From assembly GCF_021298855.1 (NCBI RefSeq), contig NZ_JAJTHI010000039.1, forward strand, positions 28,912 through 92,911: DNA of 64,000 bases. Direction: 5' to 3'. The position numbers were made by a program, and so were the translations under genes. Below the pieces are notes generated by a model, which saw only the letters and a program-made list of their open reading frames with translations, had not been told where the DNA came from and did no database searches. Each line of letters begins with the position of its first letter. Within the stretch, counting starts at the first letter, position 1. Positions 17,328-25,725 of this stretch are shown here, in pieces. Source of the DNA: Gemmatimonas sp. (GTDB taxonomy: Bacteria > Gemmatimonadota > Gemmatimonadetes > Gemmatimonadales > Gemmatimonadaceae).

Positions 17328-18296
17328 ATGATCTCCCGTCGCGATTTCCTCGTTGGCACCGCCGGCGTCGGTGCCTCACTCGGCCTCACGCCGCATGTGC
17401 TTCGGGCGCTGGCGGCGCTGCCTCAGGGTACGCTGCTGCAGCGCGCCATTCCTGCCACCGGCGAAACGATTCCCGTCATCGGGCTGGGGAGTTCGGCGAC
17501 GTTTGCGAGCGTGGCCCGCTCGGAGGACGTCACCGCGCTGCGGGCGGTCTTTCAGGCCATGGTCGATCGCGGAGCACGCGTCTTCGACACGGCGCCGTCC
17601 TATGGCGCGTCGGAGGCTGTCGCGGCCACGCTCGTGAACCAGATGGGCATTGCCGGCACGCTGTTCTGGGCCACCAAGGTGAACGTGGCCGGCCGCGGGG
17701 GCGCCGCCGCCGACCCCGCGGCGGCGCGCGCACAGATCGAGACGAGTCTGGCGCGCTTCGCGCAGCCAAAGATCGACCTCCTGCAGGTGCACAACATGGG
17801 CGACCCGCCAACGCAGCTGAAGGTGGCGCGCGAGTTCAAGAAGGCCGGCACGGTGCGCTACGTGGGCATCACCACCACGTTCCCCAACCAGTACGCGTCG
17901 CTCATCGACGTGATGCGCAACGAGCCGCTCGACTTCATCGGCGTGGACTACGCCGCCGACAATCGCGACGTGGAGGAGGTCATCCTGCCGCTCGCGCAGC
18001 AGCGGAAGATCGCCGTGCTCGCCTACGCCCCATTCGGTCGCACCAGCCTCTTCCGCCGGGCAGCCAATACCCCGTTGCCGGAGTGGGCGCGGGAATTCGA
18101 CGCCACCACCTATGCGCAGTTCTTTCTCAAGTTCTGCCTGTCTCACCCGGCCATTACGGCGGTGACGCCGGCCACGAGCCAGGCGAAGAACATGATCGAC
18201 AACATTGGCGGCGGCATTGGGCGCCTGCCTACCCCGGCCCATCGCGAACAGATGATCCGGTTCGTGGATGCCTTGCCGGCGTTGCCCGGGCGCTGA
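17328..18296 (+). CDS. Tat-exported aldo/keto reductase
   Basis: A 322-residue NADPH-type aldo/keto reductase with a classic twin-arginine signal (ISRRDFLVGTAGVGASLGL). The catalytic tetrad of the family can be placed: Asp and Tyr in VFDTAPSYG, Lys in WATKVN and His in LQVHNM. The barrel continues with YVGITTTF, VLAYAPFG and the C-terminal VTPATS nucleotide segment. The substrate is unknown. Export in folded form with bound cofactor fits the Tat signal. It is the last gene before a tRNA-Ser on the same strand. Confidence 0.87.
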   Translation: MISRRDFLVGTAGVGASLGLTPHVLRALAALPQGTLLQRAIPATGETIPVIGLGSSATFASVARSEDVTALRAVFQAMVDRGARVFDTAPSYGASEAVAATLVNQMGIAGTLFWATKVNVAGRGGAAADPAAARAQIETSLARFAQPKIDLLQVHNMGDPPTQLKVAREFKKAGTVRYVGITTTFPNQYASLIDVMRNEPLDFIGVDYAADNRDVEEVILPLAQQRKIAVLAYAPFGRTSLFRRAANTPLPEWAREFDATTYAQFFLKFCLSHPAITAVTPATSQAKNMIDNIGGGIGRLPTPAHREQMIRFVDALPALPGR

Positions 18297-18347
18297 CGAC
18301 AGGCCATTTTGCCGAGACGGCGGTGGCGTTCGCGCGCCGGCCGGACA

Positions 18348-18434
18348 GGGGGGATGGTCGAGTGGTTTATGGCTCCGGTCTTGAAAACCGGCGTACCGGC
18401 AACGGTACCGTGGGTTCGAATCCCACTCCCCCCG
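18348..18434 (+). tRNA. tRNA-Ser (anticodon TGA)
   Basis: An 87-base class II tRNA. Acceptor GGGGGGA (18348-18354) pairs with TCCCCCC (18427-18433), discriminator G at 18434. The anticodon stem CCGGT/ACCGG closes the loop CTTGAAA with anticodon TGA at 18382-18384. A long variable arm (around GTACCGGCAACGGTAC) is typical of serine. The T arm is GTGGG TTCGAAT CCCAC. CCA is not encoded. Confidence 0.96.
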
Positions 18435-18436
18435 TT

Positions 18437-19483
18437 ATGAGCACTCCCTCGCGTGGTTCGTTGCTGGTGCTGTGCGCGGTCGCCGCCGTGGGCAGGGCGC
18501 AGCCACCGGCTCCGCGGGTCACCGAGTTGCCCAGCGCGGCCTCGGCGCTCCTGCAGGCCGTGCATGCCGTGAACGCACAGGTGGTGTGGGCGTCGGGACA
18601 CAAGGGCACCGTCGTGCGCTCGCGCGACGGCGGACGCAGCTGGGAACGGCTCGAAACGCCGGCCGGTGACTCGCTCGAGTTTCGCGACATTCACGCCGTG
18701 CATGCCGACACCGCCTGGATCCTCTCTGCCGGCAGCGGGCCCAAGTCGCGCATCTATCGCACGACCAACGGTGGTGCCACCTGGCGCCTGCAATTCCTCA
18801 ACGCCGACACGGCGGCGTTCTACGACTGCTTCTCGTTCGGATCGTCCACCACGGGAGTGGCGTACGGCGACGCGTCGCCGCAGCGCACCAACATCCTGCG
18901 CACCGAAGACGCCGGACGCACCTGGAAACTGCTTGCCCCCACGGCCGTCCCGGCGCCGCTCCCCGGTGAAGGGGCGTTCGCCGCCAGTGGCCTCTGCGTG
19001 GTGCACGGGGATGCCAACACGGTGTACATCGCCACGGGGTCGCCCGGCGCGCGCATCTTCCGCAGCCGTGACGGCGGCCGTCGATGGACGACCGAGAACA
19101 CGCCCTTTGCCCGCGGCATCTCCGCCGGACTCTCGGGGCTGTCGTTTGCCGACGCACAACGCGGCATCGCGGTGGCCGGCGACATGAGCCGCCTGCGCAC
19201 CGATTCGGCACAGAGTGTCGTGGGCATCACCACGGACAGCGGTCGGACCTGGTCCATGCGATCACGCCCGCCCCGCCCCGGAGCGCTCGCCGGCGTGACC
19301 TGGGTGCCCGGCGCGGGGCCTGGTGCAGCCGTGGCGGTGGGATTTGGCGGCGCCTTCTACACGCTCGACGAAGGGCGCAGCTGGACCACGATTACCACCG
19401 ACGTGACCACCGGGGTGTCCGCCGTGGGACGGCAGGTGTGGATCGGTGGCGCCAACGGCAAGCTCTGGCGCGTAGACTTCTAG
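18437..19483 (+). CDS. YCF48/BNR-repeat exported beta-propeller
   Basis: A 348-residue exported protein with a signal peptide (LLVLCAVAAVGRAQ) and Asp-box/YCF48-type repeats: RSRDGGRSWERL, RTTNGGATWRLQ, RTEDAGRTWKLL, RSRDGGRRWTTE, TTDSGRTWSM and TLDEGRSWTTI, about one per 50 residues, which predicts a six-bladed propeller. Relatives assist photosystem II assembly, but in this kind of bacterium the function is unknown. The ATG lies only 2 bases after the tRNA-Ser, with no Shine-Dalgarno, so the mRNA may be produced by 3' processing of the tRNA. Confidence 0.85.
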   Translation: MSTPSRGSLLVLCAVAAVGRAQPPAPRVTELPSAASALLQAVHAVNAQVVWASGHKGTVVRSRDGGRSWERLETPAGDSLEFRDIHAVHADTAWILSAGSGPKSRIYRTTNGGATWRLQFLNADTAAFYDCFSFGSSTTGVAYGDASPQRTNILRTEDAGRTWKLLAPTAVPAPLPGEGAFAASGLCVVHGDANTVYIATGSPGARIFRSRDGGRRWTTENTPFARGISAGLSGLSFADAQRGIAVAGDMSRLRTDSAQSVVGITTDSGRTWSMRSRPPRPGALAGVTWVPGAGPGAAVAVGFGGAFYTLDEGRSWTTITTDVTTGVSAVGRQVWIGGANGKLWRVDF

Positions 19484-19558
19484 CGCGCGTAGCCGTCATG
19501 GCGGCGCATGGCACACGTACCCGCCATCATCGGGTCCACAGGACACGCGCCGTTGCCA

Positions 19559-19588
19559 TTGCTTCTGCAACGCGCCCCCGACTACATT
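19559..19588 (+). promoter_or_regulatory. Putative promoter of the second tRNA-Ser
   Basis: TTGCTT (19559-19564) and TACATT (19583-19588) are separated by 18 bases, about 90 bases before the tRNA. The 195-base gap holds no gene; it also has small inverted repeats such as GCTCCG...CGGAGC. Confidence 0.35.
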
Positions 19589-19678
19589 TCCGCTCCGTCG
19601 TGGTTCTTCGGAGCCAAGGTGGCGTAGGGCGCCCAACCTGTTGTCCGGCAACGGATTCAGGGCGTCCTCGAGGGGTGA

Positions 19679-19768
19679 GGAGAGATGGCCGAGAGGCTGA
19701 AGGCACCGGTTTGCTAAACCGGCATAGGGGGTCAACCCCTATCGCGGGTTCGAATCCCGCTCTCTCCG
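19679..19768 (+). tRNA. tRNA-Ser (anticodon GCT)
   Basis: A 90-base class II tRNA. Acceptor GGAGAGA (19679-19685) pairs with TCTCTCC (19761-19767), discriminator G. The anticodon stem CCGGT/ACCGG closes the loop TTGCTAA with anticodon GCT at 19713-19715. The variable arm TAGGGGGTCAACCCCTA is long, and the T arm is GCGGG TTCGAAT CCCGC. CCA is not encoded. Confidence 0.97.
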
Positions 19769-19771
19769 TGC

Positions 19772-19811
19772 CGCGGGTCCGCCGGGTATCCGGCGGGCCC
19801 GCGCTTTTTTT
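19772..19811 (+). terminator. Intrinsic terminator after tRNA-Ser
   Basis: A 14 bp GC-rich stem (19772-19785 with 19790-19803, one GT pair, loop GTAT) is followed by seven T at 19805-19811. It begins 3 bases after the tRNA and is the most classical terminator in the window. Confidence 0.9.
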
Positions 19812-19858
19812 GTTCCGACTTCTCGGCGAATTCCGACCCTCTTCGGTCTGTATCCTTC

Positions 19859-21316
19859 ATGACGGCTGCGTCTTCCGGTAAGCGCCCGCGCGTGCGCTTT
19901 GCCCCCTCGCCCACGGGCTTCCTGCACGTGGGCGGTGCGCGTACGGCGCTCTTCAACTGGCTGTACGCCCGGAAGTACGACGGCGACTTCCTGCTGCGCA
20001 TCGAGGATACCGACCGCCAGCGCAGCACCGACGAAAGCACGCGCGCCATCTTCGAAGGCCTGGAGTGGCTTGGCCTCTCCTGGGATGAGGAGGTCGTCTA
20101 TCAGGGGGCCAACGTGGCCCGGCACTACGCCGACGCGCACCGCCTGCTCGACGCGGGGGCCGCGTACCGCGACTTCACACCAGCCAGCGAGCTCGAGCGA
20201 CTGCGCGCCGAGGCGGAGGCCCGTGGTGATGCGTTCAAGTTCGATCGCACGATGGCGGAGTTGAGCCCGGAGGCGTTGGCCGAGAAGCTCGCCAACAACG
20301 AGCCCTATGCCATCCGCTTCCGCGTCCCCGAGGGCACGACGGAGTGGCCCGATCTGGTGCACGGCCGCATTGCCTTCCCCAACAAGGACATCGAGGACTT
20401 CATCATCCTCCGGTCCGACGGCACACCCGTGTACAACATGGCGGTCGTGTCCGACGACATCGCCATGGGCATCACGCTGGTCATGCGCGGCGACGACCAC
20501 ATCTCCAACACCCCCAAGCAGATCCTGCTCTATCGGGCGCTCGGGGCCGAGGTGCCGCAGTTCGGCCACGTGCCCATGATTCACGGTACCGATGGCAAGA
20601 AGCTGTCGAAGCGTCACGGGGCCACGGCGGTGGGCGACTACCAGCACCAGGGGCTGTTGCCGCAGGCCATGCTCAACTTCCTGGCGCTGCTTGGCTGGTC
20701 GCCCGGCGACGACACCGAAGTGATGACCGTGCCTGAACTCATCGAGCGCTTCAGCGTGCATGGCCTGCACGCCAAGGCGGCGGTGTTCGACACGAAGAAG
20801 CTGGAGTGGATGAACGGCCAGCATCTCGCGCAGATCCCCATCGACCAGCTGGCCGCCATCGTTGCCCCCCTCGTGGAGCGCGCGGGATTGAGCTCGGTGG
20901 CCGACCTGCAGGCGCGTCATGACTGGTTCTGCGGCGTGCTGGAGCTGCTGCGCATTCGCGCGCGACTGACCGACGAAATCGTGGCCCAGTCACGCCCGTT
21001 CTTCGTGGAGTCGGTGGAGTACGACCCCGAGGCGGTGAGCAAGCAGTGGCGCGATGCGGCGGCAACCGCCGACATTCTCGATGCCACGCGGGAACGGCTC
21101 GCTTCTCTCGAGACGTGGGAGCCGGCGGCCATGGAGGAAGGGCTGCGCAAGCTCGCCGAGGAGCGTGGGATTTCGGGTGGCAAGATCTTCCAGCCGCTGC
21201 GTGTGGCGCTTACCGGCCTGACGGTGAGCCCCGGCATCTTCGACGTGCTGCTGTATGTGGGCCGCGAGCGCTCACTGGCGCGCATCGCCGAGGCGGTGGC
21301 GTACCTGCGGCAGTAG
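19859..21316 (+). CDS. gltX: Glutamyl-tRNA synthetase
   Basis: A 485-residue class I synthetase that charges tRNA-Glu. The HIGH-like motif lies in FAPSPTGFLHVGGARTALFN, and the KMSKS-like motif is KLSKRHGA. Also visible are LLRIEDTDRQRS, the MRGDDHISNTPKQ segment and the C-terminal anticodon-binding cage ending in GRERSLARIAEAVAYL. The length is normal. The gene begins about 47 bases after the tRNA terminator, and its stop lies in a hairpin shared with the opposing gene. Confidence 0.97.
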   Translation: MTAASSGKRPRVRFAPSPTGFLHVGGARTALFNWLYARKYDGDFLLRIEDTDRQRSTDESTRAIFEGLEWLGLSWDEEVVYQGANVARHYADAHRLLDAGAAYRDFTPASELERLRAEAEARGDAFKFDRTMAELSPEALAEKLANNEPYAIRFRVPEGTTEWPDLVHGRIAFPNKDIEDFIILRSDGTPVYNMAVVSDDIAMGITLVMRGDDHISNTPKQILLYRALGAEVPQFGHVPMIHGTDGKKLSKRHGATAVGDYQHQGLLPQAMLNFLALLGWSPGDDTEVMTVPELIERFSVHGLHAKAAVFDTKKLEWMNGQHLAQIPIDQLAAIVAPLVERAGLSSVADLQARHDWFCGVLELLRIRARLTDEIVAQSRPFFVESVEYDPEAVSKQWRDAAATADILDATRERLASLETWEPAAMEEGLRKLAEERGISGGKIFQPLRVALTGLTVSPGIFDVLLYVGRERSLARIAEAVAYLRQ

Positions 21317-21330
21317 CACAGCGCTACTGC
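21310..21330. terminator. Bidirectional hairpin over two stop codons
   Basis: GCAGTAGC (21310-21317) pairs with GCTACTGC (21323-21330) around ACAGC. It includes the gltX stop and the stop of the convergent gene. There is no U-tract. Confidence 0.5.
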
Positions 21331-22388
21331 TTGTCGACGCTCTTCGGCTCGGCCTTGAGGGGCGCCGCCAGACTCGCGCTGGGCGCGCGCAGTCGCTCGC
21401 GTCGTTCGGCGTCGCGGCGCTTGTCCATTTCCTTCACGATGCGCTTGAACTCGGCCTCGCCCATGCCGCGTTCGGACATGCGCTGAATGTCCGCACGTCC
21501 CGCGTTGATGCGCGCGGCATTGGCCATCCCCGCAGGATTGGCCGACATCCCGGCGGCGGTGGCGGCATTGAGGGGGAGCAACGCGAGCAGCGCATTGGGA
21601 ATCATGACCTTCCCCAGGCGAATGCCCTGCTGGTCCCATCCCCACTTGTTGCCGCTCTTGTCGGTCTTGGTCCAGTCGCCGGGGGCGCGCCCGTACTGTC
21701 CGCGCCCCTGCGCCCGGTTGAGCGAGTCGAGCGAATCGCGCGCAGCGGTGAGCATGCCGGCCATGATGCTATCCAGCTTGTCGGCCCGGTCACCCGACGC
21801 AATGCCGGTGCCCCCAGCCCCGCCCTGCCCCACGGGACCACGCCAGACGCGCTCATCGGTGTAGCCGGGGCGTACGCCTCGCACATTGGGGTCGAGCGCG
21901 CCAATGCCGTTGCCCACGGTCCCGCCACTGCCGGTGTCGCGCGGCGTCGGGGCCGCAGGGGGCGGTGGGCCAGCGGGACGGCTGTCGGCCTGCTGATTGA
22001 ACGGGAGTGCCGACGGACGCTGCACCACAGGCGGTTCGGTCACCGGCCGACGCACCTCGGCCTGGGGCTCCGTCTTGGGCGGCGCAGGGGCGATGTACGT
22101 GAGGCGCTCCTCGCGGCTTGCCTCACGCCCATCGAACTGCAGCCACTGCGGCAGGCCATACCCCAGGGACAGCGACTGAATGAGCGCGGCACCCACCAGC
22201 ACGTGCAGCGCCACGGCCACGGCCACGGCCCGCGGGGAACGCTGCTCGCCACGCGGCAGCCCGGCCAGACGCTCCCCCAGCGACCCCTTTGTACCACGGC
22301 GCCTTCCCGCACCTACGCCATCCCCCCGCTCGGCAGGGCCGGAAGGACGGCCGTCTGGCGGCGGCGTCTGGGCGGGAGGACGGGTCAT
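21324..22388 (-). CDS. Proline-rich single-pass membrane protein
   Basis: A 354-residue protein of unknown function. A disordered basic N-terminus (about 50 residues) is followed by one membrane helix (AVAVAVALHVLVGAALIQSL) and then a Pro/Thr/Glu/Arg-rich region (residues about 95-160), a layout like TonB-type energy transducers. No TonB C-terminal domain is recognisable; instead there is a Gly-rich part, a segment WTKTDKSGNKWGWDQQGIRLG, and a charged helical tail (FKRIVKEMDKRRDAERRE). It is the last gene of the minus-strand cluster. Confidence 0.6.
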   Translation of the reverse strand: MTRPPAQTPPPDGRPSGPAERGDGVGAGRRRGTKGSLGERLAGLPRGEQRSPRAVAVAVALHVLVGAALIQSLSLGYGLPQWLQFDGREASREERLTYIAPAPPKTEPQAEVRRPVTEPPVVQRPSALPFNQQADSRPAGPPPPAAPTPRDTGSGGTVGNGIGALDPNVRGVRPGYTDERVWRGPVGQGGAGGTGIASGDRADKLDSIMAGMLTAARDSLDSLNRAQGRGQYGRAPGDWTKTDKSGNKWGWDQQGIRLGKVMIPNALLALLPLNAATAAGMSANPAGMANAARINAGRADIQRMSERGMGEAEFKRIVKEMDKRRDAERRERLRAPSASLAAPLKAEPKSVDKQ

Positions 22389-22432
22389 ACGAGAAAGATA
22401 CTCGGATTTCTCGGTGGGAGGGGGGCGGGCGG

Positions 22433-23056
22433 TCAGCTGGCGGCTACTACCGGATTTGACACCCGGCTCAAGCCAACCAGTTCCACCTCGACGACGTCAC
22501 CCGGGGACAACCGCCCCACCCCGTGCGGGGTGCCCGTGGCCACCACATCGCCGGGTTCGAGGGTGAGGTACTGCGAGATGTAGTGCAGCAGGAACGGGAT
22601 GCGGAACGCCATGTCCCCACCCCGGGCCCGCTGCACTTCCACCCCGTTGAGGCGCGTGACCAGCTCGATGGCGTCGAGGTCGGCCGGCGCCGGCACCGGT
22701 TCGCCAATGGGGCAGAAGGTGTCGAGTCCCTTCGCCCGCGCCCACTGCCCGTCGTTCTTCTGCAGGTCACGCGCGGTCACGTCGTTGAGTGCCACCACGC
22801 CGCCCATGGCGGCCACCGCCTCGGCTTCACTGGCCGCCCGGCTGAGCCGTGCGCCCATCACGATGGCGATCTCCCCCTCGTACTCGATGTGCGTGGACAC
22901 CGGGTGAAGCACGATGGCCTCGCCTTCGCGAATGATGGACGAGGGCGGCTTGAGGAACAGCAACGGTTCCGCCGGCAGGTCGTTGCCCATTTCCTTGGCG
23001 TGCAGGAGATAATTGCGACCGACGCAGACGATCTTGGAGGGGCGATGCATGGTCAT
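22433..23056 (-). CDS. Fumarylacetoacetate hydrolase-family protein
   Basis: A 207-residue FAH-fold enzyme of the short YcgM/FAHD1 type (acylpyruvate hydrolase or oxaloacetate decarboxylase-like). Metal-binding acidic residues appear in HIEYEGEIAIVMG, with ALNDVTARDLQ, AKGLDTFCPIGEP and TGTPHGVG as further family motifs. The substrate is not certain. Two ATG codons at 23056 and 23050 are possible; the first is used. It lies 112 bases after the helicase gene in the same direction. Confidence 0.85.
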   Translation of the reverse strand: MTMHRPSKIVCVGRNYLLHAKEMGNDLPAEPLLFLKPPSSIIREGEAIVLHPVSTHIEYEGEIAIVMGARLSRAASEAEAVAAMGGVVALNDVTARDLQKNDGQWARAKGLDTFCPIGEPVPAPADLDAIELVTRLNGVEVQRARGGDMAFRIPFLLHYISQYLTLEPGDVVATGTPHGVGRLSPGDVVEVELVGLSRVSNPVVAAS

Positions 23057-23168
23057 CGGGGAGATCGGGGTGGGGGCGAACAGCAGAAGCGTACAGGGTA
23101 AAGTGTTACCTCCTGACCGCACTGCGCCAGCAGAAGCCCCGGTTCGCGACGTGCTGTTGGGAGGCAAC

Positions 23169-25715
23169 TCATGACTCTTTACGCTGCTGCCGTTCCCCCC
23201 GGTAGAACCTCGCCATTTCCCCGCGCACCTCTCCCCACGCGCCCACCAGTCGCCTGGCCGGCGGCAGCGCGTCGAGCAACTCGCGGCCATAGCGTTTGCT
23301 GATCACCCGCGGGTCGCTGAGCACCACCACGCCGGCGTCGGTGGCGGTGCGAATGAGTCGGCCGAATCCCTGCTTGAGCCGCAACGAGGCGTGCGGCAGC
23401 ATGAACTCGCCAAAGCTGTTGCCGCCGCGCGCCTCGATGGCCTCGCATTGCGCGGCCACCATGGGTTCGGTGGGCACGCGAAACGGCAGCTTGGCAATGA
23501 GCAGCCCGCGCAGGGCGTCCCCCGGCACGTCCACTCCTTCCCAGAAGGTGGCGGTCCCCAGCAGCACCGCGCGCCCGCTGTCGCGGAAACGCTGCAACAG
23601 CACGTCCCGTGGTTCCTCACCATGCACCAGCAGCGGCCACGCGCCCCCCTGCCCCGGCCCGCGCAGCCATTCCGCCGCCTCACGGACATCGCGGTGGCTC
23701 GTGAACAGCGCAAACAGTCCACCATCGCTGGCCGTCATGAGGTCACGCAGCTGACGGCACACCGCGGCGAAATGCTCGCGCGGCTGTTCGTTGGGCGCCG
23801 GCAGATCGGTGGGCACCACCAGCACCGCCTGACGGGGATAGTCGAAGGGTGAGGGGAACATCGCCGCCCGTTTCGTTCGCCGCGCGTCGGCAATGCCCAA
23901 CCGTTCCTCGAGGAACGCAAACCCGCCGTGCGTGGCCAGCGTGGCGCTGGTGATCACGGCCGTTTCCACGCGCTCGAACAGATCCTCGCGCAGCACCGGC
24001 GCCAGATCGAGCGGTACGCAATGCACGGCCACGTTGCGCTCGTTGGGTGTCGGCTTGCCCTGGAACTCCATCCAGCGCACCACCGGCGGCCCGTCGGCGG
24101 GTGGCATGAGCCCCTTGGCCAAGGCGTCGCCGGCACTCTGCAGTCGGCGCAGCACCGCCCGCACTTCGTTGAGCAGCGGGGCGAGCTCCTCCGCGCGCTT
24201 CTGGTCGCTCTCGAGACGGTCACGCACCACCTTGAGTCCGGTGGCCAGCGCGTCGATTTCCGTGAGCAGTTCCTTGAGCGTGCCTTCGATGCCGTTGCGC
24301 CACAGATCATGCTGCTGGAACTCCCCGGTGAGTCGCATGACCGCCGTACCCTGCATTTCCAGCACGGCAGCGAGCAGCTCGAAGAGCAGCTGCACGCGGT
24401 CGCGCGCCGTGAGGGTGCTGGAGAGCAGCCGCTCCTGCACGAGATCGAGGCTCGCCACGCTGAGCAGGTCCTTGGCGCCGGCCAAGCGCGCGGCCAATGC
24501 GGGCAACAGCCCCTTGCCACGCCGTTCGAGCCGGTTGAACATGCGCGCCAGTGCGCGCCGGGTGATGGAACTGCCCAGATGCGAGGCCGCCGCATCCTCG
24601 AGATGATGTCCCTCGTCGATCACCAGACGCTTGTATGCCGGCAGCACGGCGGCCTCATCCCAGTTCTGTGCCTGCCGCCGCACCGCCACGTCGGACAACA
24701 GCAGGTGGTGGTTCACCACCACGATGTCGGCGTTCGCCGCTTCCTTGCGCGCCTTGAAGAGGAAACAGTCGGCGTAGAACTCGCACTTGAGCCGTCCGCA
24801 CAGGTCGGGCTCTGCCGAGACCTCGTCCCAGATGTCCGCCCGCGGCGCCGTCCCCAGATCGCTCAGCGAGCCATCCTTGGTGCGCTGCGCCCACTCGGCA
24901 ATCTTCGCCACTTCGCCGGACGCATTGTCCTCGAAGAGCGCCGCCCCCGCCCCCTGCGCCTGCTGCAGCCGGTACAGACACAGGTAGTTGCGCCACCCCT
25001 TGAGCAGTGCGAAGCGCACCGGTTGATCGGTGAGCGCGCGCTGCAGGAACGGGAGGTCCTTGGCTACCAGCTGCTCCTGCAGCGTGATGGTATTGGTGCT
25101 CACCACGGTGCGCTCGCCATTGGCAGCCGCCCAGCGCAGTGCCGGCACCAGGTACCCCAGCGACTTGCCCACGCCCGTGCCGGCCTCGAGCAGCGCCACG
25201 CCCCCTTCGTTGAACGCCGTCACCACCTCGGCCGCCATGGCGCGCTGACTCGGACGGTCTTCGTAGTCGCGCGCCCCGTGCACGCGGCGCATGGCCTGCG
25301 CAATGAGGCCGTGGGGGCCAAGCTGCACATCCACGTCGTCCGGATCGACGGGCACCAGCGTGCGCCCCTCGGGAATCTCCGTCACGAAGTAGATGCGCGT
25401 GGCGTCGTTGTCCACGATGGCGAAGCCCACCCCGTTCATGTGGAGGCGGTACGCCACCTCCATGTCGGCGTCGCTCGGGGTGAGTTCGCCCGAGGGGTGG
25501 TTGTGCACCAGCAGTTCGCCGCGATCGGCCACGCCGGGCAGGGCCAGCACACTCTGCACGTCGCCCGCCGCGACCTTGCGCGCGGTGGCCACCTGGCCCT
25601 GGTCGTCCACGGTGCACACGAAGCACACTTCGTTGCCGCCGTGCAACCGGATCTGCGTACGAATGGCGGCCGCCGCCTTGGGCAGCAGCCGCGCTTCTCC
25701 TGCCACCTGCGCCAT
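23169..25715 (-). CDS. JAMM (RadC-like) domain fused to DinG/XPD-type helicase
   Basis: An 848-residue fusion. Residues 1-115 form a JAB/MPN domain with the complete metal-binding set: E29, the HNHPSG motif (H71, H73), S81 and D84. From about residue 150 it is a superfamily 2 iron-sulfur helicase of the DinG/XPD type: Walker A AGTGVGKS (178-185), four cysteines C246, C306, C311 and C317 that can hold a 4Fe-4S cluster, a DEGH box (367-370), and the C-terminal motif TATFWEGVDVPGD. DinG unwinds 5'-3' and resolves R-loops and D-loops. RadC-type JAMM domains occur in DNA-repair and mobile-element contexts. A GTG directly before the ATG is an alternative start. Confidence 0.88.
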   Translation of the reverse strand: MAQVAGEARLLPKAAAAIRTQIRLHGGNEVCFVCTVDDQGQVATARKVAAGDVQSVLALPGVADRGELLVHNHPSGELTPSDADMEVAYRLHMNGVGFAIVDNDATRIYFVTEIPEGRTLVPVDPDDVDVQLGPHGLIAQAMRRVHGARDYEDRPSQRAMAAEVVTAFNEGGVALLEAGTGVGKSLGYLVPALRWAAANGERTVVSTNTITLQEQLVAKDLPFLQRALTDQPVRFALLKGWRNYLCLYRLQQAQGAGAALFEDNASGEVAKIAEWAQRTKDGSLSDLGTAPRADIWDEVSAEPDLCGRLKCEFYADCFLFKARKEAANADIVVVNHHLLLSDVAVRRQAQNWDEAAVLPAYKRLVIDEGHHLEDAAASHLGSSITRRALARMFNRLERRGKGLLPALAARLAGAKDLLSVASLDLVQERLLSSTLTARDRVQLLFELLAAVLEMQGTAVMRLTGEFQQHDLWRNGIEGTLKELLTEIDALATGLKVVRDRLESDQKRAEELAPLLNEVRAVLRRLQSAGDALAKGLMPPADGPPVVRWMEFQGKPTPNERNVAVHCVPLDLAPVLREDLFERVETAVITSATLATHGGFAFLEERLGIADARRTKRAAMFPSPFDYPRQAVLVVPTDLPAPNEQPREHFAAVCRQLRDLMTASDGGLFALFTSHRDVREAAEWLRGPGQGGAWPLLVHGEEPRDVLLQRFRDSGRAVLLGTATFWEGVDVPGDALRGLLIAKLPFRVPTEPMVAAQCEAIEARGGNSFGEFMLPHASLRLKQGFGRLIRTATDAGVVVLSDPRVISKRYGRELLDALPPARRLVGAWGEVRGEMARFYRGERQQRKES

Positions 25716-25725
25716 CACGGTCCCG

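Noticed and set aside
19739..20920. 393-codon open frame on the - strand
   Set aside because: Antisense to gltX, a tRNA and a terminator; no protein-like sequence.
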